Assembly (NCBI RefSeq): GCF_965263005.1
Contig: NZ_OZ253579.1
Span: forward strand, 310,001-374,000
Reading direction: 5' to 3'
DNA length: 64,000 nucleotides
Source of the DNA: Rariloculus sp965263005
Lineage (GTDB): Bacteria > Pseudomonadota > Gammaproteobacteria > Steroidobacterales > Rariloculaceae
Shown here: positions 25,478 through 34,540 of the stretch, piece by piece
How the letters are laid out: the number at the start of each line of letters is the position of its first letter
Numbering within the stretch: the first letter of the stretch is position 1
Notes under the pieces: model-generated
The model's input: the letters and a program-made list of their open reading frames with translations, nothing else
What the model was told of the DNA's origin: nothing
Database searches by the model: none
Translations under genes and position numbers: made by a program

Positions 25478-26708
25478 TGATATGACCGGCGCAGACCCGG
25501 TACTCGAGCGGCGGCTGCGCCGCATGAAGTGGTTGGCGAGCGGACTCGTCGCCGCGGTTGCCGTGTTGTTCGTCGTCACGAGCCTCCTCCGAGACAGCTA
25601 CCCGGCGCTCGGCATCGTTTGGGCGTTCTCGGAGGCCGCCCTGATCGGCGGCCTCGCCGATTGGTTCGCCGTGACGGCGCTGTTCCGGCATCCACTCGGC
25701 TTGCCCATTCCGCACACGGCCATCGTTCCGAATCGGAAGAACGAGATCGGCCGCGCGCTCGCGCGTTTCGTCAGCGATCATTTCCTTGTCAGGGAAGTTA
25801 TCGAAGTGCGGCTCGCACGCATCGATCTGGCCGCGCGGCTCGGTCAGTGGTTGGAGCGCGAGTCCAACGCCCGGCTGCTCGGCCGCGACCTGACGATAAT
25901 GCTCGATTGGCTCATGCGGGCCGTGGACAGCGCGGAGCTGCGCGAGTCGTTGAATCGGAGTCTCAAGGACGCGCTTGAGCGGGTTCCGGCCAATCACGCG
26001 CTCGCAACGCTGATCGATGTTCTGGCTTCCGGCAATCATGCCCAGGCGCTGATAGACCCGCTCGTGCAATTCGGCCGCGAGCAACTCGAGCGGAACAGGG
26101 ACACGATCCGCGAGCGCATCAAGCAGAGGAGCCCATGGTGGATGCCGAAATTCGTCGACACGGAGATCTACGATCAGCTCGTCAACGAATTCGAACGCAT
26201 TCTCAACGAGATCGGCGACGACCCGGCACATCCCGCCAGGACCGACTTCAACGCGCGCTTGAGGAACCTCGCGCACGCGATGCGCACCGACCCCGTGATG
26301 CTCGAACGCGGTGGGGCGCTCCGCGACGAGATCGTCGCTCACCCGGCGATTCAGGACCTCCTGAGGGACCTGTGGTCGCGCGTCCGGGGGTTTCTACGCG
26401 AATCGTTCGCCGGCGGTTTCGAGCGTGAAGTACGTGCGGTCGGCCGCTCGATACTCGACGATGACGACGTCAGGAGAAGGCTCAACCGCTGGTTGCGCGA
26501 GCTCGCGATCTACATCGTCGAGAACTACCGTGCGCAGATCAGCGAGATCATCTCGGGCACGATCGAACAGTGGGATCCGTCGGCCACGGCGCGCCGTATT
26601 GAGCTCCACATCGGCAGAGACCTGCAGTTCATTCGCATCAACGGCACGCTCGTCGGCGGTCTGGTCGGCGTGCTCCTTTACCTCGGCTGGCAAGCGTTCG
26701 TGCTCTGA
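25470..26708 (+). CDS. DUF445 family membrane protein
   Basis: 412 residues of the DUF445 (YjiN-like) family of unknown function. An N-terminal hydrophobic hairpin covers about residues 20-60 (including the conserved AALIGGLADWFAVTALFRHP with IPHTAIVP behind it), a long helical middle follows, and a C-terminal transmembrane helix lies near 390-410. Two starts are possible: ATG 25470 inside the 47-bp repeat, or ATG 25482 (MTGADPVLERR). Orthologues begin close to the LERRL segment, so the shorter start is quite possible. The 3' end converges on the acyl-CoA synthetase gene with one base between. Confidence 0.88.
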   Translation: MRADMTGADPVLERRLRRMKWLASGLVAAVAVLFVVTSLLRDSYPALGIVWAFSEAALIGGLADWFAVTALFRHPLGLPIPHTAIVPNRKNEIGRALARFVSDHFLVREVIEVRLARIDLAARLGQWLERESNARLLGRDLTIMLDWLMRAVDSAELRESLNRSLKDALERVPANHALATLIDVLASGNHAQALIDPLVQFGREQLERNRDTIRERIKQRSPWWMPKFVDTEIYDQLVNEFERILNEIGDDPAHPARTDFNARLRNLAHAMRTDPVMLERGGALRDEIVAHPAIQDLLRDLWSRVRGFLRESFAGGFEREVRAVGRSILDDDDVRRRLNRWLRELAIYIVENYRAQISEIISGTIEQWDPSATARRIELHIGRDLQFIRINGTLVGGLVGVLLYLGWQAFVL

Positions 26709-26709
26709 A

Positions 26710-28392
26710 TCAGGGTGTCTCCCGATCCCTGAGTTCGCGCCGCAATATCTTGCCGACGGTCGATTTCGGCAGCTCATCGACGAACGCCACGTGCTTGGGG
26801 ATCTTGTAACCCGTCAAGGACTGCCGACAGTATTCGATGAGGTCGGCCGCGTCGAGCGTTGCGTCACTCCTGACGACAAAGAGCTTCACGACCTCGCCCG
26901 ATTGTTCGTCGCCGACACCGACAGCGGCCGCCTCCAGCACTCCGGGATGCGTCGTCGCGACATCCTCAACCTCGTTCGGATAGACGTTGAAGCCCGAAAC
27001 GATGATCAGATCCTTCTTGCGGTCGTCGATGAAGATGAAGCCCCGCTCGTCGATATGCCCGATATCGCCGGTGCGAAGCCAGCCATCCGCCGTGATGACC
27101 TCGGCAGTGGCTTCCGGCCGGTTCCAGTACCCGGCCATGACTTGTGGCCCGCGGACGTAAATTTCGCCTTTTTCCCCGGCGCCGAGCGCTGCCCCCGCAT
27201 CGTCCACGATCGACACCTCCGTGGAAGGCAGCGGCACGCCGACCGAACCGTTGAACTCGCCGATGTCGAGCGGGTTGCTGGACACGATCGGTGAAGCCTC
27301 GGTCAGGCCGTAGCCCTGACAGATCGGCACACCGGTGATCGCGCTCCAGCGCTCGGCGACATCGCGCTGCACGGCCATGCCGCCGGCAAGGCATATCCGC
27401 AGGCCGCTGAAGTCGACGCGCCCGAATTCCGGCGTGTTGAGCAGCGCGTTGAAGAGCGTATTCACCCCTGTGAGGAAAGCGCACCGGTAGCGCTTGAGCT
27501 CCGCTACGAATGCCGTCAGATCACGCGGATTCGTGATCAGGACGTTGTGCGCGCCGAGCCGCGCGAAGGCCAGCAGGTTGGCGGTCAACGCGAACACGTG
27601 ATAAAGCGGCAGCGCGGTGAAGACGGCTCCTTCGCGCACGTCGAAGTGCGGTTCGAACCACACTTGCGCCTGCACCACGTTGCTCAAGACGCTGCGCTGC
27701 GTGAGCATCGCGCCCTTCGCCGGGCCGGTGGTGCCGCCCGTGTACTGCAGAAAGGCGAGATCGTCGCCTGTAAGCGCGGGCTCGACGAACTCGCGCCGTC
27801 CGCCTTCGCGCAGTGCCGTCCTGTAGTCGATCGAGCCTGCAATGGCAACGCGCCGCACGAGCCTCTTGACGTATTTCACGGCGAAATTGACCGCGAGCCG
27901 CTTGAGCGACGGGAACTGATCCCCCACACGCGTGACGATGACGTTGTCGAGCCCGGTCTCACCGAGCACGGCCGCGACGGTGGCAGCGAAGTTCTCGAGC
28001 ACGACGATTGTCCGCGTACCGCTGTCGTTGAGCTGGTATTGGAGCTCACGGGCCGTATATAGCGGGTTGATGTTGACGACGACCAGCCCGGCTCGCAGCA
28101 CGCCGAACAGGACGATGGGCGATTGCAGGAGGTTCGGCAGCATCACCGCAACGCGGTCGCCGCGCTTCAAGCCGAGCACGGCGTGCAGATAAGCCGCGAA
28201 ATCGCGGCTCAATCGGTCGATTTCGGCGAAGCGGAGCATCGTGCCGCGATTGGAGAACGCCGGCCGGTCGGCAAAGCGCTCCAAGGTGTCACGCAACAAG
28301 TCAGGCAGCGACGCGAATCGATCCGGGTCGATTTCGGCCGGCACGCCGGGCGCATAGCTCGTGAGCCAGGGTTTATCAGCCATAGCCACCAT
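26710..28392 (-). CDS. fadD: Long-chain fatty acid-CoA ligase
   Basis: Activates fatty acids to acyl-CoA via an acyl-adenylate. The 560-residue ANL-superfamily enzyme has the P-loop YTGGTTGPAKG near 215, the A5 motif GYGLTEASP, A7 (WLRTGDIGHIDERGF), A8 (DRKKDLIIVSGFNVYPNE) and A10 Lys in PKSTVGKILRRELR. Length matches FadD. Starts at ATG 28392 or three codons later (MADKPW). tesA lies 6 bases upstream on the same strand, so thioester cleavage and re-activation genes are paired. Confidence 0.92.
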   Translation of the reverse strand: MVAMADKPWLTSYAPGVPAEIDPDRFASLPDLLRDTLERFADRPAFSNRGTMLRFAEIDRLSRDFAAYLHAVLGLKRGDRVAVMLPNLLQSPIVLFGVLRAGLVVVNINPLYTARELQYQLNDSGTRTIVVLENFAATVAAVLGETGLDNVIVTRVGDQFPSLKRLAVNFAVKYVKRLVRRVAIAGSIDYRTALREGGRREFVEPALTGDDLAFLQYTGGTTGPAKGAMLTQRSVLSNVVQAQVWFEPHFDVREGAVFTALPLYHVFALTANLLAFARLGAHNVLITNPRDLTAFVAELKRYRCAFLTGVNTLFNALLNTPEFGRVDFSGLRICLAGGMAVQRDVAERWSAITGVPICQGYGLTEASPIVSSNPLDIGEFNGSVGVPLPSTEVSIVDDAGAALGAGEKGEIYVRGPQVMAGYWNRPEATAEVITADGWLRTGDIGHIDERGFIFIDDRKKDLIIVSGFNVYPNEVEDVATTHPGVLEAAAVGVGDEQSGEVVKLFVVRSDATLDAADLIEYCRQSLTGYKIPKHVAFVDELPKSTVGKILRRELRDRETP

Positions 28393-28398
28393 CGCGCG

Positions 28399-29010
28399 TC
28401 AGAGAAGCTCCGCGAGCACGCGCCAGACGTTCTCGAAAACGATCGGCTGCCCGGCGGCGTTCGGATGAATGCTGTCGCCCTGCATGAGCTCCGGACGAAG
28501 CGCGACGCCTTCCAGGAGGAACTCGACGAGCGGAATTCCGTAAAGCTGCGCGAGCTCGGGGTAAACGCCGGCAAGTGCCTCGGTGTACTCAAGGCCATAG
28601 TTCGGCGGAATCATGATTCCTGTCAGGACGGGAAGGGCTCCGGCGCCCTGAGCGAGCTCTATCATGCGCGCGAGATTGTCTCGGAGGCTCACCACGGACA
28701 AGCCTCTCAGGCCATCGTTGCCGCCAAGCTCGATCACGACGATCGCCGGCTGCTGCGCCGCGAGCAGACGGGGAAGGCGGGCAAGTCCACCGGCCGAGGT
28801 ATCGCCAGCGATGCTGGCATTTACCACATCGTATCCGTAAGCTTGCGCGTCGAGTTCGTTCGCAAGTATCTCCACCCAGGATCGCTCGGCATTTAACCCA
28901 TAGCCGCTACTCAGCGAGTCGCCGAGGATGACGATGGTCCGATCGGCACTCCAGGCAGGTACCGCCTGGCTGGCGAGCAATACAAGGAGTGCAAGGGTAC
29001 GCTTAATCAT
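28399..29010 (-). CDS. tesA: Periplasmic SGNH acyl-CoA thioesterase/arylesterase
   Basis: TesA-type multifunctional esterase. From ATG at 29010 the protein is 203 residues with a signal peptide (about 1-22, ending VPAWSA). SGNH blocks are visible: block I GDSLSSGYG (nucleophile Ser32), block II Gly near SIAGDTSAGG, block III GGND, and block V DSIHPN. The start codon shares the tetranucleotide CATG with the divergent ybbA start, so there is no intergenic space. An open frame continues upstream but is antisense to ybbA and is ignored. Confidence 0.94.
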   Translation of the reverse strand: MIKRTLALLVLLASQAVPAWSADRTIVILGDSLSSGYGLNAERSWVEILANELDAQAYGYDVVNASIAGDTSAGGLARLPRLLAAQQPAIVVIELGGNDGLRGLSVVSLRDNLARMIELAQGAGALPVLTGIMIPPNYGLEYTEALAGVYPELAQLYGIPLVEFLLEGVALRPELMQGDSIHPNAAGQPIVFENVWRVLAELL

Positions 29011-29683
29011 GAACGGCGGAGACTTCCTGCTCAGGGCCGAATCCCTGACGAAAAAGGTTACCAGCCCCGAGGGGGAGCTGACCATCCTTGATGACGTGAG
29101 CTTCGACATCGCGCCAGGCGAGTCCGCCGCGATCGTCGGGCCGTCGGGCGCCGGAAAGTCGACCCTGCTTGCGCTCCTCGCCGGGCTCGACGAACCCACC
29201 TCGGGACAGGTCTGGCTGAATGGCGTCGGGCTCACCGGGCTCGACGAGGACGGCAGGGCGTCGCTGCGCAACCGCGAAGTCGGTTTCGTTTTCCAGTCCT
29301 TCCATCTGCTGCCTTCGTTGACCGCGATCGAGAACGTGCTCTTGCCGCTCGAGCTCAGCGCCACCCCGAAAGCCGGCGACCGGGCGCGCGAGGCCCTTCT
29401 TGAAGTCGGCCTCGACCACCGCATGCGCCACTATCCGCGCCAACTGTCGGGCGGCGAGAAGCAGCGCGTTGCGATCGCGCGCGCCTTCGTGACCGCGCCT
29501 TCGTTGCTGTTCGCGGACGAGCCCACGGGCAATCTCGACAACAAGACCGGGGGCCGCATCCTGAACCTGCTGTTCGACTTGAACACGGCGGCCGGCACAA
29601 CCCTCGTGCTCGTTACGCACGATCTCGAGGCAGCCCATCGCTGCGACCGCTTTCTCGAGCTCGCGAGCGGCCGCTTGGTCTGA
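29009..29683 (+). CDS. ybbA: ABC transporter ATP-binding protein, LolD/YbbA type
   Basis: ATPase subunit of the MacB/LolCDE (type VII) class. From ATG 29009 it is 224 residues with Walker A GPSGAGKST (44-52), the Q-loop VFQSFHLLP, signature LSGGEKQR, and Walker B LLFADEPTGNLD. The divergent tesA neighbour is as in E. coli, but the FtsX-like permease gene (ybbP) expected immediately downstream is absent: ppc converges 22 bases later. The permease must be elsewhere or lost. Confidence 0.9.
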   Translation: MNGGDFLLRAESLTKKVTSPEGELTILDDVSFDIAPGESAAIVGPSGAGKSTLLALLAGLDEPTSGQVWLNGVGLTGLDEDGRASLRNREVGFVFQSFHLLPSLTAIENVLLPLELSATPKAGDRAREALLEVGLDHRMRHYPRQLSGGEKQRVAIARAFVTAPSLLFADEPTGNLDNKTGGRILNLLFDLNTAAGTTLVLVTHDLEAAHRCDRFLELASGRLV

Positions 29684-29704
29684 GGCATCGTCCCTCGCAA
29701 CACC

Positions 29705-32437
29705 TCAACCCGTATTCTGCATGCCGTGGACGATGCCGTTGACGCTCGCCTGTAGCGCCTGCAGCACTTCGTCGTCGTTGCGGTCCGCGCTACGCCAACG
29801 CTTCAGCAGGTCGACCTGCAGCAAGCTCATAGGATCGACGTAAGGATTCCTGAGCCTTATCGAGCGGCGCAACGTATCGGACTTCTCGAGCAGCTTCCGC
29901 TGCGAGCCGAGCTGCAATACGCACGCGACGCAACGGTCGTACTCGTCGCGGATGACCGGAAAGAACCGCTCGTGCAGGTCACCCGCCAGCCGGGAGTAGC
30001 GGTCTGCGATCTCGAGGTCGGCTTTCGCGAGCACCATCTCGATGCTCGAGACCAGAAAGCGGAAGAAACGCCACTCCTTGTACATCTCAACGAGCGCGTC
30101 CTGGCCGAACAACTCGATGCCGCGCTCGACCCCGGATGCGAATCCGAACCAGGCAGGGAGCAGACAGCGGTTCTGCGCCCAGGCGAACTCGAGCGTAGCT
30201 ACGTCGAAGCGATGCCGGTCGCTTTCGCCGTCCGCCGGGGATCTCGCACCGATGCCGAGCCGCTCGAGCAAGTCAATCGGCGTCGCAGTGCGGAAGTAGC
30301 TTTCGAATTCCTGCGTACCGTAGACGAGGCCCCGATACGCATTGCGGGATGCCTCGGCGATCTCGCGCATCATCGATTGCCAACGCTGCTGCGCGGGATG
30401 CGCCTCGAGCGGCATCGCCGTGACACTCAGCACGGCGCTCAGCTTCTGCTCGAGCGTTCGCATCGCGATACCGCGCAGTCCGTAGTCGGCGTTGAGCGTT
30501 TCACCGTGTTCCGTCATGCGCAACCGCCCCGCGACCGCGCCTGCAGGCGCGGCGAGCACGGCATCGAAGCCTCTGCCGCCGCCGGTGATCGTGCCGCCGC
30601 GGCCGTGCAAAAATGTCAGGCGAATCCTGAAACGCTCACGCGTTTCAACGAGCGCCCGCTGAGCCTCGTCCAGCGTCCAGGACGCCGAAACGACGCCACC
30701 GTGCTCGCTGCCGTCGGAGTGCTCGATCATGATGATCTGATGATCGTTGCGTCCTTTGAGGTGCCGTCTGTAGCGCTTGTCGTCCAGTAGTCCGGCCATG
30801 ATCTGAGCTGCGTTGCGCAGATCCTCCACGGTCTCGAACAGCGGCACGATGTCGAGCGGGACGTCGGCGCCCCTGAGTCCGAGCTGCCCCCATCTGGCCA
30901 GCAGCAGCACCGACAACACATCGTCGGGGCCCTGGGTCATTCTCACGATGTACGAGCCGATCGCCCGCGTGCCGTACTTGCGTCGACTGTGTGCGATCGC
31001 CTGGAAGATGGCGAGTGTCTTGCGCGCTTCCGACGAGAGCGGCCCGAGCGGCGATTCGCGCCGATCCAGCGCCTCCTTGAGGCGCACCGTGCGCCGCTCG
31101 GTTGTCGATTCGAGCCATTCCGGCTCGTTGAGGCCTTCGGCGACGACCCGGCGGTGCACGAGCGTATGCTGGCGGATGTCGAGCGTCGCCATGTGAAAAT
31201 CGAAAGTCCGCACGCGGCGCAGCAGCCGCTTGACCGCAAACAGCCCCGCATATCGGCCGTGATTGGCGCGAAGGCTGTCGGCGATGAGCTCTATGTCTTC
31301 GCGAAATTCCTCCGGCGACTCGTAGGGGAACGCCGCGTCGTCGTGCGTCGCCTGCAGACGGGCCTGCACGAGGCGCAGCAGAACACGGTAGGGCATCTCT
31401 CTGTGCCTGGCCGGAACGGCATGAGCTGCCTGCGGAAAGTGTCCGGCATACTCCTCGCTGCGTGCCTTTAGCTTGTGCGCGACACCGATTCTCGACTCGC
31501 TCTGACTCAGCCCGCGCGCGAGGTCGCGGCATTCGTTGTAATACAGATTCAGCACGAGGGCGCGGTGGCGCGCCAACGATTCCCTGATGCTCTTGGCCGT
31601 AACGTTCGGATCGCCGTCCATGTCACCGCCAACCGATGTGCAGAATCGGACGAGCGCCGGCAAGCGGACAGTGCGCGCGTTGTCGCCGTAGATCGTCGCG
31701 AGCGCGCTCTCGAGGCTCTCGTAGAACGGCGGAATCATCCTGTAGAGGACTTCCGTGATGAAAAACAGCACGTGCTCGGCATCGTCGCCGAGCCTGCGCT
31801 CGGTCGGGAGTTCTTCGGTCTGCCAGCCCGTTGTCATTTCGGTCCGCAGCTGACCGAGCGACGCTGCGATCTCGTGCGGCGTCAGGTAGGGATCGAGCAT
31901 GTCGACGAGATGCCTCGCGATGTTGTGCTGCTTGTGCAGCAGCGTCCGCCGCGTGGCCTGGGTACGGGGCGCCGTGAACACAGGCTCGACGCAGACTTCG
32001 CCGATACACGCCTCGATGTCCGAAAGGCTCACGCCATCGTTCTTGAGCCGTTGCAGCGTGTCGATGAAGCCGAACGGCTGCGGCGTGCTCGAATCGACCA
32101 GATAATCGCGGCGGCGGCGAATTCTGTGGACCCTCTCGGCCATGTTGACCATCTGGAAGTAGGTCGAGAACGCGCGTATGAGGTCGCGTGCCTTTCTCGG
32201 CGCGAGTTCGGCGAGCGTGTCCCTGAGCTCCTTGAGCGCCCGCTCGTCTCCCTCGCGATGGGCGATCGACGCGCGGCGCGCCGCCTCGACGAGATCGAAC
32301 AGCGCTTCTCCGCCCTGCTCCCTGACGAGCTCGCCGACGAGCATGCCGAGCCGGTGGACGTCCTCTCTGAGCGCCTTGTCCTTCTCGGCGAAAAAGATGT
32401 TTGCACGCAGGCCTGTTTGTGACGTCTCTTCGGTCAT
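29705..32437 (-). CDS. Phosphoenolpyruvate carboxylase homologue lacking key catalytic residues
   Basis: A 910-residue protein colinear with PEP carboxylase from N-terminus to the terminal QNTG. Several catalytic positions differ from active enzymes. The TAHPTE motif, whose His is essential, reads TAPRTQ (155-160). The YSDSxKDxG motif reads HSDGSEHGG (573-581), replacing the catalytic Lys by Glu578. The glycine loop HGRGG-S-I-G-R reads HGRGGTITG, losing the second Arg. The metal-ligand Glu in PLFETVEDL and the Asp of HSDG remain, as does LDIRQ. Start ATG 32437 (MTEETSQTG) matches family N-termini. It may be a pseudoenzyme or have another activity; ordinary carboxylation seems unlikely. Confidence 0.9.
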   Translation of the reverse strand: MTEETSQTGLRANIFFAEKDKALREDVHRLGMLVGELVREQGGEALFDLVEAARRASIAHREGDERALKELRDTLAELAPRKARDLIRAFSTYFQMVNMAERVHRIRRRRDYLVDSSTPQPFGFIDTLQRLKNDGVSLSDIEACIGEVCVEPVFTAPRTQATRRTLLHKQHNIARHLVDMLDPYLTPHEIAASLGQLRTEMTTGWQTEELPTERRLGDDAEHVLFFITEVLYRMIPPFYESLESALATIYGDNARTVRLPALVRFCTSVGGDMDGDPNVTAKSIRESLARHRALVLNLYYNECRDLARGLSQSESRIGVAHKLKARSEEYAGHFPQAAHAVPARHREMPYRVLLRLVQARLQATHDDAAFPYESPEEFREDIELIADSLRANHGRYAGLFAVKRLLRRVRTFDFHMATLDIRQHTLVHRRVVAEGLNEPEWLESTTERRTVRLKEALDRRESPLGPLSSEARKTLAIFQAIAHSRRKYGTRAIGSYIVRMTQGPDDVLSVLLLARWGQLGLRGADVPLDIVPLFETVEDLRNAAQIMAGLLDDKRYRRHLKGRNDHQIIMIEHSDGSEHGGVVSASWTLDEAQRALVETRERFRIRLTFLHGRGGTITGGGRGFDAVLAAPAGAVAGRLRMTEHGETLNADYGLRGIAMRTLEQKLSAVLSVTAMPLEAHPAQQRWQSMMREIAEASRNAYRGLVYGTQEFESYFRTATPIDLLERLGIGARSPADGESDRHRFDVATLEFAWAQNRCLLPAWFGFASGVERGIELFGQDALVEMYKEWRFFRFLVSSIEMVLAKADLEIADRYSRLAGDLHERFFPVIRDEYDRCVACVLQLGSQRKLLEKSDTLRRSIRLRNPYVDPMSLLQVDLLKRWRSADRNDDEVLQALQASVNGIVHGMQNTG

Positions 32438-32471
32438 GGGACGGCGCCGATTGTAGCCTAATCGCGGAACC

Positions 32472-34307
32472 CTAACGGTAGGCGCGAGCCTGCAGCTCAA
32501 ACAACGCCGCGTACCGGCCTTCGAGCGCAATGAGGTCCGCGTGCGCGCCCTGCTCGATGATCCGCCCGCCGTCGAGCACGACGATAAGGTCAGCGCGCCG
32601 GACCGTCGAGAACCGGTGCGAGATCAGGATCGCGATCCGGTCCCTTGTCAGCGAGCGGAAGTGCTCGAAGATCTCAGCCTCGGTCTCGGTGTCCATCGAC
32701 GAGGTCGGCTCGTCGAGCACCAGGATCTCGGCCTGCTCGCGCATGAACGCGCGCGCCAGTGCGATACGCTGCCATTGGCCGGAGGACAACTCCTGGCCGT
32801 TGTTGAACCAGCGGCCGAGCTGCGTTTCATAGTGCTCCGGCAACGCCTCGATGAAACTCGATGCCTGGCCTTTGCGCGCGGCCTCTCGCCAGCGCGGCTC
32901 CTCCGTCAGCGCCTCGATGTCGCCGACGCCGATGTTCTCCCCAACCTTGAGCTGATAGCGGGTGAAGTCCTGAAAGATCACACCGATGCGCCGTTTGAGC
33001 GCCGCGGGATCCCACTTCCCGAGATCGAGGCCCTGATAGCGGATCGTGCCGCTGTCGGGCCGGTACAGTCCGGCGAGCAGCTTGACGAGCGTCGTCTTTC
33101 CCGAGCCGTTGTGACCGACGAGCGCGACGCTCTGGCCCGGCCGGATCTCGAGCGTGATGTTGCGCAGGGCAGGCGCCGCGGCGCCGGGATACGTGAAACT
33201 CACGTCGGCGAAGGAAATGCCCTTGCCCTCGTCCGTGCCGTCCTGCGCTCCGCTCGGGCGCTCCAGGCCCGGCTGCTCGAGGTACTCGTAGAGATTCGAC
33301 AGATAGAGGTTATCCTCGTACATGCCGCCTATCGCGCTCAGCATGGATGACACGGCCGTCTGGCCCTGCCGGAACACCACGAGATACATCGTCATCTGCC
33401 CGAGGCTGATCTGTCCCTGGATCGTCGCTACGGCGACCCAGCCGCACGCCGCGTAGAACGCGACCGTGCCGAAGAGTCCGAGCGCGAACCCCCACGTGTC
33501 CCGGCGCACAGTGAGCTGCCGCTCCTCCCGGTACATCCGCGCGAAGATGTCCTTGTAACGCCGCATGAGGCCGGGCCCGAGGTTGAATAGCTTGACTTCC
33601 TTGGCATGGTCCTCGCGAGCCAGCACGATTTCGAGATAGAGCAGCATGCGGCGCAGCGGAGAACGCCACTGGAAGACGCGAAACCGTTCTCCCGAGAACT
33701 TCGCTTCCGCGAAGAACACGGGCAGACCGGCGCAGACGAGTATCACGACTGCCCAGGGAGAGAACTGCGCGAGGAGGCCCGCGAAGCTTGCGAGCGCTAT
33801 GCCGTTGCGGCCGAGCGAGAACGTCCTGTTGACGAGACTCAACGGACGGCTGGACGCTTCTTGTCTCGCGCGGTTGAGCTTGTCGTAAAACTCCGAATCC
33901 TCGAACTGCGCGAGCTCGAGCGTCAGCGCCTTGTCAAGAATCATGACGTGAACGCGCCGGCTCAGCAGCACCCTGAGCAGCGACTGGCAGAAATCTATCC
34001 CGCGCTGCGCGCCGGCAATGGCGGCAACGAGCGCGCCCTCGAGCACGACGAATCGGAGCACGGGCGAATAATCGGCGGCGCCGTCGGCCTGGTATGCCGC
34101 GACGGCTGCCACGACTGCGTCGACGAACAGTTGACCGACGTATGCCACGGCAGCCGGCAGGACGCCCGCGAAAACGGTCAGGAGCCCGAGCACTACGGTC
34201 AAGCCGCGGTGAGTGGTCCACACGAGCGCTATTGCGCGTTTGCTGTAGACCCAAACCCCGAGGAAGCTCTCCATCGGCGCTGCGGATTTGTCAGCAACCG
34301 ATGCCAT
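32472..34307 (-). CDS. ABC exporter, fused permease and ATPase
   Basis: 611 residues from ATG 34307 (a TTG seven codons upstream is the alternative). The N-terminal domain has about six transmembrane segments (residues ~30-330). The C-terminal nucleotide-binding domain shows Walker A GHNGSGKTT, Q-loop, signature LSSGQWQR, Walker B ILVLDEPTSSMD and H-loop ISHRFST. One half-transporter, expected to act as a homodimer. The substrate is unknown: no peptide precursor, maturation enzyme or periplasmic adaptor is adjacent. Similar half-transporters accompany RiPP gene sets, but nothing here supports that. Confidence 0.88.
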   Translation of the reverse strand: MASVADKSAAPMESFLGVWVYSKRAIALVWTTHRGLTVVLGLLTVFAGVLPAAVAYVGQLFVDAVVAAVAAYQADGAADYSPVLRFVVLEGALVAAIAGAQRGIDFCQSLLRVLLSRRVHVMILDKALTLELAQFEDSEFYDKLNRARQEASSRPLSLVNRTFSLGRNGIALASFAGLLAQFSPWAVVILVCAGLPVFFAEAKFSGERFRVFQWRSPLRRMLLYLEIVLAREDHAKEVKLFNLGPGLMRRYKDIFARMYREERQLTVRRDTWGFALGLFGTVAFYAACGWVAVATIQGQISLGQMTMYLVVFRQGQTAVSSMLSAIGGMYEDNLYLSNLYEYLEQPGLERPSGAQDGTDEGKGISFADVSFTYPGAAAPALRNITLEIRPGQSVALVGHNGSGKTTLVKLLAGLYRPDSGTIRYQGLDLGKWDPAALKRRIGVIFQDFTRYQLKVGENIGVGDIEALTEEPRWREAARKGQASSFIEALPEHYETQLGRWFNNGQELSSGQWQRIALARAFMREQAEILVLDEPTSSMDTETEAEIFEHFRSLTRDRIAILISHRFSTVRRADLIVVLDGGRIIEQGAHADLIALEGRYAALFELQARAYR

Positions 34308-34348
34308 GGCCAGTGTTGCGTCCCGCAAAAAACATCATATTCAGCGCT

Positions 34349-34458
34349 GCCCGGCAAGGCGACCGGCAAGGCGCGGCCCGCAGGGAATGGCGGACGCCTT
34401 GTCAGGCGGGCGCCCCGCCGGCCCCGGCGCGACGCGGGGTTTTACCGCGGGCTGCCAG
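34349..34458 (-). mobile_element. Degenerate copy (F) of the CTAG-flanked element
   Basis: On the minus strand, CTGG-CAGCCCGCGG followed by TAAAACCCCGCGTCGCGCC matches the left half of copies C and D, but with GC-ward substitutions and a decayed terminal CTAG (CTGG). The right half is not recognisable with certainty. It lies in the 230-base gap between the ABC exporter and the permease. Confidence 0.6.
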
Positions 34459-34540
34459 GCGCAAGGCGCCGCGTCGACCCGTAGCAATCCGGCGGTTGAC
34501 GTAGTATTAGGGTTAACGGAAATCTCCAATAGCTCAAGCC

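Noticed and set aside
32472..34307. ABC exporter as part of a lasso peptide or other RiPP cluster
   Set aside because: No precursor, protease, cyclase or recognition-element gene lies nearby; neighbours are ppc and a permease.
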